Shown here one piece after another: positions 1 to 8,885 of a DNA stretch of 45,496 bases. The notes beneath the pieces are model-generated. The model was not told the DNA's origin and did not search any database. It saw only the letters and a list, made by a program, of their open reading frames with translations. This stretch comes from Akkermansia sp. (GTDB lineage: Bacteria; Verrucomicrobiota; Verrucomicrobiia; Verrucomicrobiales; Akkermansiaceae): positions 1 to 45,496 of the forward strand of contig JAFSEZ010000038.1 of assembly GCA_017435505.1 (NCBI GenBank), in the 5' to 3' direction. Each line of letters begins with the position of its first letter. Position 1 is the first letter of the stretch. A program made the position numbers and the translations under genes.

Positions 1-225
1 AGCTTCGCCATTGTTGTATCGTTCTTCCGGCGTGGGTTCCGGTGCGGGCGCGGGTTCTTCTACTGCCGGTGCGGGCGGTGTAGCGGGGCTTTCTGCGGCC
101 GGGGTAGCGGTTTCCGTGGGGGCGGCATCCGGCTGTGTCTGTGTTGTTGTTTCCTCATCTCCGCAGTTGCTCAGGCAAAGGGAGAGAAGTATGGTAAGTA
201 ATAATTTGGGGGAGTTTGTGTTCAT
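1..225 (-). CDS. Lipoprotein, N-terminal part only (cut by window edge)
   Basis: The reading frame opens at an ATG on the minus strand and runs off the left edge of the window, giving 75 residues. It starts with a short hydrophobic signal peptide ending in the lipobox LSNC, so Cys21 should be lipidated. A Thr/Ala/Pro/Glu-rich linker follows (repeated PAPE-like pieces), typical of a flexible tether that holds a downstream domain away from the membrane. The globular part lies outside the window, so I cannot name its function. It starts 19 bases after the stop of the caspase-ankyrin gene and is the last visible member of that operon. No Shine-Dalgarno site is seen; the leader holds CACCCC instead. 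Confidence 0.7.
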   Translation of the reverse strand, partial: MNTNSPKLLLTILLSLCLSNCGDEETTTQTQPDAAPTETATPAAESPATPPAPAVEEPAPAPEPTPEERYNNGEA

Positions 226-244
226 GTTTTTATGGGGTGATATT

Positions 245-3200
245 TTATTGTGCACCATGTGCTTTGAGTGCTTGGAGGATGGCTGCGCGGTTGTCGCTGC
301 CCACGCATTGCAGCGGGGTGGCGCCCTTATCTGTCACGGCGTTGGCGTTGGCTCCGTGCTCCAGCAGCCAGCGGGTGATGCTCAGGCTGCCGATGGCACA
401 GGAGTAGTGCAGGGCGGTGTTGCCTTTGGTCTCCGGCAGGGTGAGGTCTACATCTGCCCCGTTGCGAATCATGGGCAGCAGGGTGAGCAAGCGCTCTTGG
501 TACAGAGCCGAGGATGCTTGCTTGCACTTGAGCGCAGCCATGCGGGCAATAAGCGGGTCGAGGCTGCTGCGGTCACCTCCATTGCTGTAGGAAGACGCAG
601 CGGATGCGCTGCCGGGTATGGTGGGGATGCTGCCGGCACCATGTGCTTTGAGTGCTTGGATGATGGCAGCGCGGTTGTCGCTGCCCACGCATTGCAGCGG
701 GGTGGCGCCCTTATCCGTCACGGCGTTGGCGTTGGCGCCGTGCTCCAGCAGCCATCGGGTGATGCTCAGGCTGCCGATGGCACAGGAGTAGTGCAGGGCG
801 GTGTTGCCCTTGGTCTCCGGCAGGGTAAGGTCTACATCTGCCCCGTTGCGAATCATGGGCAGCAGGGTGAGCAAGCGCTTTTGGTACAGAGCCGAGGATG
901 CTTGCTTGCACTTGAGCGCAGCCATGCGGGCAATAAGCGGGTCGAGAGACGCGCGGTTTGCGTGCGGAGCTGCTGTATTTCTGCGGGGTGGCACACCATT
1001 TTGTATCATGGCTGCTTGCCGGCACAGATATTCGTAGTTGCGGTCTCCCGGTTCTTGGGGGCGCCTGCCTTGGTTGTTGCGGATATTGATATCTGCCCCT
1101 GCTCGCAAAAGAGCTTCAATGAGGGGCTGATCTTTCACATCGGGATGATACAGGAGAGAGTGTAGAACCGTATCGCCTCTGTCGTTTTGCGCATTGACAT
1201 TCGCTCCATGTTGAAGCAATATCTGCAACATTTGCAGTTTCGTTGATATCGGTGTGCCAAATTGGCTCAGGATTTCTATGATGACGGGTTCTTTGTAGCG
1301 GTTGAGCCCGTTGGGGTCGGCTCCGGCTTCCAGAAGCATGTTGAGAGTAGCTGCATTGTTGCAGCTGTGCAACAAGTCCGGGGCGCATTTGACATCTCCA
1401 CCGGCATCCAAGAGAATCCGCATGCTTTCGGTATCGAAATAACCACCGTCACGCAAGAGTGCATTGGCATCGTCTGCGGTTGCTCCGCGGGCAAAGGCTA
1501 TGCGAAGCAACTTGGGATTTCGCCAGGCAATGGCTCTGGCGGCGTCTGATGCACTGGCGCCTTTGTCCAACAGTGTGTTCAGTAGCGATTCCGGCATATT
1601 TTTGTCGCACAGCAATTGCAGTACTGTGGTGGCATCATCTTTGGTGCATCCGGCTTGAGCCCAAGCTTCGCATTGTTGCCATAGCGTGTCTGATCTATCT
1701 TTTTCATCCAGCCAAGGCATGCGTCCCACGGCAATATTCATCACATTGTCTTCTGATGAAACGCTCGTGGGTACTTGCGTGCCGCCGGTGAGCTCACCTA
1801 CTCGTTTCACGACTAAAGTCTGGAATTCATCGACATTCAGGAATCCGTCAGCATTGAGGTCAGATTTCAGGCGATTTTTAAGGGTTTCCACGATGGAGGC
1901 GGCGAAAACGCCGTTCTGCCACGTGTCGGATTCAAGGGCGAATTCGGAACCTGCCGTACCGGCGATAATGTTGATACCGCGGACATTGTCGTGCGAGGTG
2001 AAGAAATCTTCCATGTAGCGTTTCTTTTGGGCGGCATTACCCAGAGCTGCAGAGGCGGCTTTCACTTTCATGCCGCGGTTTTGAATGGCGCGTACTCCGT
2101 GTGGCAGTTGCAGACCATTTGCGGCCAGTTTTTCCATATCTTCTTCACCCAGAGAACCGGAGTGACATGTGTCCAGCAGCAGTAAGTGCTTGCGTGCGGC
2201 ACAGCTTTGCAGACTCTTTTTGAGTGCATCCATAGAAATGCCGGTCCCGGTGATGTTGTTTGTGTCAAATGCTGCCGGCGCATATCGGTATTCCAACTGC
2301 TCATCCAGCATGCCGTGTCCGGCAAGGTAAAGGATTACGCGGTCATCTACCGTGGCAGAGGAAAGAAACTCTCGTACCTTCTTAAGTACATTTTCATCAG
2401 ATACTTCTGCATCCGTCAATACCAATGTTTTAACTTGTCCGCTCCCGTATTTCTCAAATGCGGCGGCAACATCGCGGGCATCTTTGGCGGCGTATTGCAA
2501 ATCCAGTGTGTCGTCCGCATAATCAGAAACGCCCAATGTAATTACATAGAGGGTGGTTTCCCTGTCTCCTTCGCGGATGGTGCGGAATCGCTGCGTGTCC
2601 CCCGCAATGCCCATGGAATCTATCGGGGTGATTTCCAACCAATTTTGTCCATGGGCCAGAGGTACACGGACGGTGAGTGTTTTACTTTGCCCGGCGGGTA
2701 TGAGTAAGTCTTTATCCCATTCTTGCGGAATGAAGACTCCGTCTGCGCGAATTTCCAGCGACGTGATGGCTTTGCGAGCAGCTTGTAGAGATACTTCAAA
2801 TTCCACCATGTCCGCAGATGTTTTCAAGTGCGGCAGGCTTACTGTGGCGGTAGCAAATTCCGCTAAAGTAGGTTCTTGAGGCATGTCGGCAGGGGCAAAT
2901 CCCTGTTTTTTCAACCAGCGTTCGGTGGTTGCGTTGAGCGCTGCGATGTCATCGGGAGAACCACCCAATGTTGCCAGTACTTCTGCCGGCCGATTTCGCC
3001 ATGGAGCCAAGGCTTTGAGGCCAATGCTGCGGCCCTTTTCTGCGTAACCCAGGAAAGATTCGCATCCGGGTGAGCCGGCATAGTGGCCGTTGGCGAGAAC
3101 GATGGCATAACCTTGTCCGGGGCGGAGGTACATGTTGCCCAGTTTGTTTTCCGTATCATCTTCCCCTTTGCGTATGAGTTCATAACAGACGTTGGAAACA

Positions 3201-4867
3201 GGTCGCAACAGCAGCCGTTTCTCCGGAATCCATAGAGGCGGTAGTTTGCTTTGCGGTGCGTTCCATTCTTTTTCAACGAAGTAACGCCAGTCGCTTTTGT
3301 TGATATTAAAGTGCCTCATCCTGACTACAGATTGCCGAAGCTCCTGATTCCAGCATCCGTCCATGGTGCAGTACAGGTGCAAGGTGTTCCCATCCGTCGA
3401 TTCGCGTAGTGTCAGTTGCCGGATATACGGAATACCTTGTATTTGAGGACCGTCGTCACTATCATCCCCCGTCATCATTTGTACTGCTTCTTCATAGGGG
3501 ATAAATCTGCCGTTGTCGTGTGCTTTATTTCCTTGCCAATCGTACAAATACACCGTATTCTGCGGTGTTAGAATACCCAGTATGCTCCCGGCGGGGTCAG
3601 ATCCTTCATCATGGTGGGCAGAAGCAATGACAAAGGGAATATACCCGGCGGCTTCGTTCCCGAAAAGATATGTTGTTCTGTCGCTGGCCAGGAATTCATC
3701 TCCTTGGTATTGATAGGGTTGAGGAGCGGGAACCAGCGCTTGTTTCAATCGCGTTTTGAGTTGTTCGATTCTCTCATTGCGTGCCCCGTCATACGGCTGT
3801 TGTTTGCGCGTGAGCGTGGCCAAATGCAAATCTTCTGTGGTGGCATTTTCATCCGGGATACTTCCGTCTTTATCAAAAGCACGGTAAAAGCTGATGCTTC
3901 CGTTATGTTGTAGCAGGGCCGAAATGTAAGTGGCTGTCTTTCCGGCTTTGTCTTTGTTTTGTTGTATTCCCAATTCTTTCAGCGCATCGGCTTGTTTGCC
4001 GATGTCCCAACCGGACAAGACGATATGACCTTGTTCATCAGATGCCAGGTGGGAATCTAATTGAGTTTCGCATTGCAAGAACACATCTCCGGGGGTATCG
4101 GGGTTGAAAAGGCCAACTTCCAGGCCATTGTTCTGCCTGATAGATTGAAAGCGTTTCTTCAGCGGCTCCCAGAGGTAGGTCGCATATATATTACCGCTCC
4201 AGTCAGGGTTGCCTATTTCTCCGTGGAAGGTGGGCAGGGCATATACCGGTGAGCCATCCGGCAAGAGACGACACCCGACCCGGGACATGTAGTGCGGTAC
4301 GGCGAACCGTTCTTCTGCGCGGCAGGTTCGTGCATCCCAGAAGGTAAATTGCATGGATTCAGCGCCGGATTTTCCTTCTGCGCGTGTCAGGATACCGGCC
4401 GGCCCCACATGGTCGATCTCTTCATCTGTGTTGCGCAAAGAGTCGCGGTAATATGTGCCTTCTTCGGAAACCGGTATAATCTCCGCTCTGGCAAAGAGGT
4501 TGCGATCGTCCGGGTGTTCCAGAATTTGCCTTAGTTTGCTTTTCAACTGCGCGATATTTTTCAGATTTTCTGCACCATACAGCTTTGCCGGATTGGCGCT
4601 TTTATTGTATTGAGCTTTCGTTTTGTATTCGCCCATCAAATGGTATTCACCTTTGAGAATCTCCAGATAATCGCTTGGTGAAAGCTTGGCTCGCAATTGG
4701 GTGTTGATATCGCGTAGCTCCTCTTTCACCCAAGCCGGCAACGGCACATCTTCGTTGTTGTAAAAAGGTGGGGCATAGGGATCAGTAGGTGCTTGCTGTT
4801 CACTACCCCACGAGGGGAGGAGCATGGCGCTTGCCAACGCTAGGGTGAGAAGTGTGTGTGTGTTCAT
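245..4867 (-). CDS. Secreted caspase-like (C14) protein with C-terminal ankyrin repeats
   Basis: 1540 residues. A signal peptide (about 1-21) is followed by a long beta-rich region with strand-turn repeats like a propeller (about 90-640), a conserved module containing YAGSPGCESF, an Ig-like stretch, then a caspase p20 domain. His851 (in AGHGM) and Cys901 (in DTCHSG) form the expected dyad. A perfect EF-hand loop (DLNADGFLNVDE, 1003-1014) follows, then degenerate and clear ankyrin repeats to the end. The last two ankyrin blocks are near-identical. The family cleaves peptide bonds, in metacaspases usually after Arg or Lys; the substrate here is unknown. I chose the ATG at 4867 over the one at 4882 because it overlaps the upstream stop as ATGA and gives a clean signal peptide. 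Probable location: periplasm or outer membrane. Confidence 0.85.
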   Translation of the reverse strand: MNTHTLLTLALASAMLLPSWGSEQQAPTDPYAPPFYNNEDVPLPAWVKEELRDINTQLRAKLSPSDYLEILKGEYHLMGEYKTKAQYNKSANPAKLYGAENLKNIAQLKSKLRQILEHPDDRNLFARAEIIPVSEEGTYYRDSLRNTDEEIDHVGPAGILTRAEGKSGAESMQFTFWDARTCRAEERFAVPHYMSRVGCRLLPDGSPVYALPTFHGEIGNPDWSGNIYATYLWEPLKKRFQSIRQNNGLEVGLFNPDTPGDVFLQCETQLDSHLASDEQGHIVLSGWDIGKQADALKELGIQQNKDKAGKTATYISALLQHNGSISFYRAFDKDGSIPDENATTEDLHLATLTRKQQPYDGARNERIEQLKTRLKQALVPAPQPYQYQGDEFLASDRTTYLFGNEAAGYIPFVIASAHHDEGSDPAGSILGILTPQNTVYLYDWQGNKAHDNGRFIPYEEAVQMMTGDDSDDGPQIQGIPYIRQLTLRESTDGNTLHLYCTMDGCWNQELRQSVVRMRHFNINKSDWRYFVEKEWNAPQSKLPPLWIPEKRLLLRPVSNVCYELIRKGEDDTENKLGNMYLRPGQGYAIVLANGHYAGSPGCESFLGYAEKGRSIGLKALAPWRNRPAEVLATLGGSPDDIAALNATTERWLKKQGFAPADMPQEPTLAEFATATVSLPHLKTSADMVEFEVSLQAARKAITSLEIRADGVFIPQEWDKDLLIPAGQSKTLTVRVPLAHGQNWLEITPIDSMGIAGDTQRFRTIREGDRETTLYVITLGVSDYADDTLDLQYAAKDARDVAAAFEKYGSGQVKTLVLTDAEVSDENVLKKVREFLSSATVDDRVILYLAGHGMLDEQLEYRYAPAAFDTNNITGTGISMDALKKSLQSCAARKHLLLLDTCHSGSLGEEDMEKLAANGLQLPHGVRAIQNRGMKVKAASAALGNAAQKKRYMEDFFTSHDNVRGINIIAGTAGSEFALESDTWQNGVFAASIVETLKNRLKSDLNADGFLNVDEFQTLVVKRVGELTGGTQVPTSVSSEDNVMNIAVGRMPWLDEKDRSDTLWQQCEAWAQAGCTKDDATTVLQLLCDKNMPESLLNTLLDKGASASDAARAIAWRNPKLLRIAFARGATADDANALLRDGGYFDTESMRILLDAGGDVKCAPDLLHSCNNAATLNMLLEAGADPNGLNRYKEPVIIEILSQFGTPISTKLQMLQILLQHGANVNAQNDRGDTVLHSLLYHPDVKDQPLIEALLRAGADINIRNNQGRRPQEPGDRNYEYLCRQAAMIQNGVPPRRNTAAPHANRASLDPLIARMAALKCKQASSALYQKRLLTLLPMIRNGADVDLTLPETKGNTALHYSCAIGSLSITRWLLEHGANANAVTDKGATPLQCVGSDNRAAIIQALKAHGAGSIPTIPGSASAASSYSNGGDRSSLDPLIARMAALKCKQASSALYQERLLTLLPMIRNGADVDLTLPETKGNTALHYSCAIGSLSITRWLLEHGANANAVTDKGATPLQCVGSDNRAAILQALKAHGAQ
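253..946. repeat. Two near-identical 310-bp units, period 384 bp
   Basis: Positions 253-562 and 637-946 match almost base for base at an offset of exactly 384 bases (128 codons), with only scattered substitutions. They lie inside the 3' end of the caspase-ankyrin gene and keep its frame, so each copy encodes the same block of about 103 residues with an ankyrin repeat. The 74 bases between them (Ser/Ala/Gly-rich linker) are part of the period but are not represented after the second copy. The near identity implies a recent duplication or ongoing gene conversion. Confidence 0.92.
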
Positions 4868-7800
4868 GACGAGAAAGTACATTTAGCGTATTTAATAGGA
4901 ATATGGTACCGACTGCATGCCCGGTCTGTGTCTCCTATTTGTTCAGCCCATAAGGTGTCGGCATAGTCGGCCACAAGCCTGGCAAGATGGAATCCCGGCT
5001 GTATGGCTTTTTTTAGTGGGTCGATGTTATGCGTATCAATGATGAAATCCGGCAGCTTGTGCGAATCAACACCGGCATTCCAGTTGAAATCCTTACGAAT
5101 GGTATCCGGAGAAACGCCATGGAGAATGGCTGCTTTCCATACGTCTGCCGGTACAGTCTCTTTTTTGTTGTCCGGGCTTTTTTGACCCAAGAGAAAAGCC
5201 TTTTTCAGGTGTTCGCACTGTGTGGCGTCATAATTTCGGCCGCATTGCGAAAGGTAGGTATCTTTACTATAATCTGTGTCTTCCCAACGCTCATCGGCGT
5301 ATATACACCCGCCTTGGTAGAATTTGATAAGGTCCAAAATAAAGAGGGCTTCTTGGGATGAGCCTGCTTTTTGGATGCGCTTGCAGATGGCATCCCAATC
5401 GCTTTGGGTTATGTCGTAGCAGATGTCTACAGCCACTATCATACCGGAGTTTTCCGCTGCTACGGTGTTGGGCTTTTGCGCGCCACCTGTCATTTCTTGC
5501 ACTTGATTTTGCAAAGCGTGGAGTAGTTCATCGACGGCAAGCTGCCCATCTACGTTCTGATCAGCTTTCCAGGCGTTTTGCAATGTTTGAATGATGGCAG
5601 CCGTGAAGACGCCGTTGTTCCACTCGCCGGATTCCAAGGCATATTCAGCCCCGGCGGCACCGGCTACAATGTTGACTCCTCGGTATTCATTGCCCATGTT
5701 GAACATGTCTTCGATATACCGTTTTTGCTGGGCTGCAGTGGTGAGCGCTCCGGTGGCTTTTTTGACCTTCATGCCACGGTGTTGGATAGCACGCACGCCG
5801 TGGGGGAGTTGCACACCATTGGCTGCCAGTTTCTCTTCTCCTGCTTCTCCCAGTTGCCCGGAATGGCAGGTATCCAGCAGCAGAAGCCGCTCGCGGGCAG
5901 GGATGCTTTGCAGCATGCCAGTGAGTCGGCTCATCGAAATGCCGGTTTTACTCACGTTCTCTACATCAAACGATGCAGGGGCGTAGTGGTAATCCAGTTT
6001 GTCATCCAACATGCCATGGCCTGCCAGATACAGTACCACGCGGTCCTCTGCCTTGCTCTCGCTCAGAAAGGTCTGTACCTTTTCCAATACACCGGCATCT
6101 GACACGTCTTTATCGGTGAGGGTGAGGCTTTTCACCTCTCCCGAACCATGCTCGGCAAAAGCTGCGGCCAAATCTTTGGCATCTTTGGCGGCAAATTGCA
6201 GGTCCAGACTATCGTCATCATAATCCGAAACGCCTAGGGTGACAACAAACAGGCGGCTTTCCGGCTGGCCGGGGCGTACTGCGCGGAAAGAAACGCGCTC
6301 GCCTTCCAGAGCGGTGGAATCAATGGGGGTAAGCTCGATGTTGTTTTGCCCGATGCGCAGGGGGATTTTAACCCGCACGGTTTGGCTTTGACCCCGGGGG
6401 ATGAGAAGGGCGTTTTCCCATTCCTGTGGTATGTAGGCTCCATCGACACGGACTTCAAGCGCAGTGAGAGCCTTTTTCCCCGCAGCGGTGAGTTTGACGT
6501 CCATTTCCAGCTGCTCCGCCTCTTGCATGAGGGGTGTTTTTTCTGCTTCGGCAGAAGGAAATGCTGCATGGGGCGGTTCATCGGGCAAGTTAGCAACATC
6601 GAGAGCTTGGCGTGCTAACCATCGCTTGGTCGTTTCTTTCAATGCCGCAATGTCATCCGCGTTGCCGCCAATGGCCTCCAGCACCTCTGCCGGGCGATTG
6701 CGCCAAGGCGCCAGGGCTTGTATTCCGCGTTGTTCGTTTTCTTTTTTCTCGTAAAATAAGGATTCACAGCCGGGTGTGCCTGCATAATGCCCGTTGGGGA
6801 GCATGATGGCCCAGCTTCTACCGGCTCCGGTGTATACGTTGAACTTCTTTTCGGTTGATTGGGTTGGATCTGCCAAATCGTATATTTCCCAGCAGTGGTC
6901 TTTCATGGGTAGGCAAAGCCATTTTTTCTCCTGCAACCACACGGGGTTGGGGCGGTTCGGTGCCCAGAGACTACGCCCCCAGGCTCCCTGCCAGCTTTGC
7001 ACGAGCTTGCCGGTTTTTGTGCTTTCGTCTATGAGGAAAAGGGCACAGTTGCCCGGGCCCGCGGCCAACCAGTATAAATAGCCATCTTTTCCCGGTACAC
7101 GATTCAGTACGCTCAGGGATGAGCCTAGAGTGTCGGCATCGGGTACCTTGCCATCGAGCCGATATGCTATAGCTTGGTTTGTGGTGTCGAAAAGGCGAGA
7201 TTCATGAGGTGAATCGTTAAAATGAATTTTTTCATATTTTCCGGATTGAGGATTAAAGATTTCTGTGCCACTCCAAGAAGCGCCGCTCCTATGAACCCCC
7301 GCTGTGTTATGCACGATTTTTTCACAGTCTGAATCACCAAATTCGGGCCAGGCAGAACTCGTGTAGGTGGGACACTCTAGGATGAATTGTGGCATGGGGT
7401 AAAGCTTTTTGCGCCCCAAATCATAGATGTACAGACTTTTGGATGTCTCCGGTCGCCCCTTTTCTTCCCAATCCCAAGCAAAAGTCCGCAAGTCTTTATG
7501 TGTATTGGGGATGCAGATGACATAAGGCGAGCGGAGCAGAGCCCTGCCATATTCTTCATGCACGGCTATGGCTTTCATCCCGTCAGGGAGTCCGGGGATA
7601 TCCGTTGCATCGGTGTTCCGGGGCCACTCTTCTTGTGTATAAGGAATTGTTCGCAGCGTAGAAAATTCGATGCTGCGGAGTGTTTCTTCATCTGTTGCGC
7701 TAAAGTTGTGAGCCAGTCCGGCAAGTTGCGGTATCTTTCTCAAGTTGAGCGTGTTATTGAGCGAGATGTCGCCCGCGGATTCCTTGAAAGGGGGCATTCC

Positions 7801-8841
7801 GTCAAACTTGCTACTCTTGAAAGAAAGCGGCGTACACCCCTTGTTGTTGAAGAAGTGTGCGTTGATATCGAATCCTACGCTATATTCGAGAGTATCACTC
7901 TTAATATCATACGCCAATACTCCATCTGTACGACTGTATTTATGAGAAAAAGCCATTGCAAATCGCCCTGTGGCTTCATCCTCAGAGAAAAGAATCAAGC
8001 CGTTCATGGGGCCATTATGCAGCACAGAGCTGATATAGGAAAATGTTCTGCTATCCCAGAAATGAAGCGCCACAAGGTTGTCCGAAAAAGAACCGAAAAC
8101 GCGTTGAGTCGTTACCAAATACTCATTGCCGGCAAATACCAATTTACAGAAGCTATCTTGCCCCAGAAAATGGTAGAGGTAGCCCTGTTCTCCATCCCCG
8201 GCAGACATCGAGAAGCGCAAGGCTGCAAACTGAACAGGTGAACCTTGGAGTTTGCGCAATTGCTCAATGGCTTCAACCATGCCGGGCAGGGGGGCACCTG
8301 CTTGCGTGCCGAGTGGGGTGTTCAACAATGATCGGATTTCATCTGTGGCGGCATGTTGCAGTGCTGTGCGGTGGCTGGCATCTTGTACTTGGGGGTCGGC
8401 TCCGGCTTGCAGGAGCTGTTGCACTACGGTGGCATGGCCTTTTTGCGCTGCCAGCATCAGTGCTGTGAAGCCGGATTTGTTGCCCATATTGAGCGCGGCT
8501 CCTCCCTGAATGAGCTCTGCTACGACTTCATGGTAGCCGTTCATTGCTGCCATCATGAGCGCAGTTGTGCCATACTGGGCAGTGCGGATATTTGCATCTG
8601 CCCCGGCGGCCAGCAAGATTCGGGCAGAGGTGGAGCGGTCGTACATAGCGGCTACCATGAGCGGGGTCATGCCGGCTGCGTTGTACTCATTGATACGTGC
8701 CCGGGTAAGAGCCTCTTTTACGGCAGAAGGTTTGCCGGCTTTGATGGCATCATGCAGGGGGGAGCTGGTATTGGAGGCCGCTCCGGCACCCCCGGTTAGG
8801 GTGAGCCCCAGCACAAGCGTAAGGAGAAGACTGTTTTTCAT
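4864..8841 (-). CDS. Secreted caspase-like (C14) protein with N-terminal ankyrin repeats
   Basis: 1325 residues. Signal peptide 1-21 (MKNSLLLTLVLGLTLTGG...), then four to five ankyrin repeats (about 27-175), a propeller-like region (about 200-700), the shared YAGTPGCESL / ALAPWRNRPAEVLE module, an Ig-like stretch, and a caspase p20 domain with His942 (AGHGM) and Cys992 (DTCHSG). An EF-hand loop DQNVDGQLAVDE follows. The C-terminal 190 residues look like decayed ankyrin-type helices. The very end is odd: the DNA there also encodes, in another frame, the C-terminus of the neighbouring Sel1-caspase (see the 33-bp repeat). The gene starts 12 bases after its upstream neighbour and its stop overlaps the next start (ATGA), so it is surely co-transcribed. 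No Shine-Dalgarno site; the leader has CATCCTCC. Substrate unknown. Confidence 0.86.
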   Translation of the reverse strand: MKNSLLLTLVLGLTLTGGAGAASNTSSPLHDAIKAGKPSAVKEALTRARINEYNAAGMTPLMVAAMYDRSTSARILLAAGADANIRTAQYGTTALMMAAMNGYHEVVAELIQGGAALNMGNKSGFTALMLAAQKGHATVVQQLLQAGADPQVQDASHRTALQHAATDEIRSLLNTPLGTQAGAPLPGMVEAIEQLRKLQGSPVQFAALRFSMSAGDGEQGYLYHFLGQDSFCKLVFAGNEYLVTTQRVFGSFSDNLVALHFWDSRTFSYISSVLHNGPMNGLILFSEDEATGRFAMAFSHKYSRTDGVLAYDIKSDTLEYSVGFDINAHFFNNKGCTPLSFKSSKFDGMPPFKESAGDISLNNTLNLRKIPQLAGLAHNFSATDEETLRSIEFSTLRTIPYTQEEWPRNTDATDIPGLPDGMKAIAVHEEYGRALLRSPYVICIPNTHKDLRTFAWDWEEKGRPETSKSLYIYDLGRKKLYPMPQFILECPTYTSSAWPEFGDSDCEKIVHNTAGVHRSGASWSGTEIFNPQSGKYEKIHFNDSPHESRLFDTTNQAIAYRLDGKVPDADTLGSSLSVLNRVPGKDGYLYWLAAGPGNCALFLIDESTKTGKLVQSWQGAWGRSLWAPNRPNPVWLQEKKWLCLPMKDHCWEIYDLADPTQSTEKKFNVYTGAGRSWAIMLPNGHYAGTPGCESLFYEKKENEQRGIQALAPWRNRPAEVLEAIGGNADDIAALKETTKRWLARQALDVANLPDEPPHAAFPSAEAEKTPLMQEAEQLEMDVKLTAAGKKALTALEVRVDGAYIPQEWENALLIPRGQSQTVRVKIPLRIGQNNIELTPIDSTALEGERVSFRAVRPGQPESRLFVVTLGVSDYDDDSLDLQFAAKDAKDLAAAFAEHGSGEVKSLTLTDKDVSDAGVLEKVQTFLSESKAEDRVVLYLAGHGMLDDKLDYHYAPASFDVENVSKTGISMSRLTGMLQSIPARERLLLLDTCHSGQLGEAGEEKLAANGVQLPHGVRAIQHRGMKVKKATGALTTAAQQKRYIEDMFNMGNEYRGVNIVAGAAGAEYALESGEWNNGVFTAAIIQTLQNAWKADQNVDGQLAVDELLHALQNQVQEMTGGAQKPNTVAAENSGMIVAVDICYDITQSDWDAICKRIQKAGSSQEALFILDLIKFYQGGCIYADERWEDTDYSKDTYLSQCGRNYDATQCEHLKKAFLLGQKSPDNKKETVPADVWKAAILHGVSPDTIRKDFNWNAGVDSHKLPDFIIDTHNIDPLKKAIQPGFHLARLVADYADTLWAEQIGDTDRACSRYHIPIKYAKCTFSS
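4891..4923. repeat. 33-bp copy of the Sel1-caspase 3' end, read in another frame
   Basis: This stretch matches 8853-8885 at 31 of 33 positions. At 8853-8885 it encodes the end of the Sel1-caspase gene (GMQSVPYPY then stop). Here the same DNA would read GMQSVPYSY then stop in a different frame, but the ankyrin-caspase gene crosses it in the wrong frame and continues to a later stop. It looks like a fossil of a shared ancestral C-terminus left after a frameshift or recombination. Confidence 0.85.
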
Positions 8842-8852
8842 ACGGAGGATGT

Positions 8853-8885
8853 TTTAATAGGGATATGGTACCGATTGCATGCCCG
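8853..8885. repeat. 33-bp sequence shared with 4891-4923
   Basis: This copy holds the authentic stop codon of the Sel1-caspase gene and its last nine codons. It differs from the other copy by two transitions only. Together the copies bracket the whole ankyrin-caspase gene (about 3.96 kb apart, same orientation), so homologous recombination between them could delete or duplicate that gene. Confidence 0.8.

Noticed and set aside
253..946. Tandem repeat as a CRISPR or VNTR array
   Set aside because: Only two units of 310 bp, in frame and coding for ankyrin blocks.
11..1165. Long open frame on the plus strand opposite the caspase-ankyrin gene
   Set aside because: It mirrors the duplicated ankyrin DNA in antisense, has no family pattern, and the minus-strand frame has a clear domain structure.
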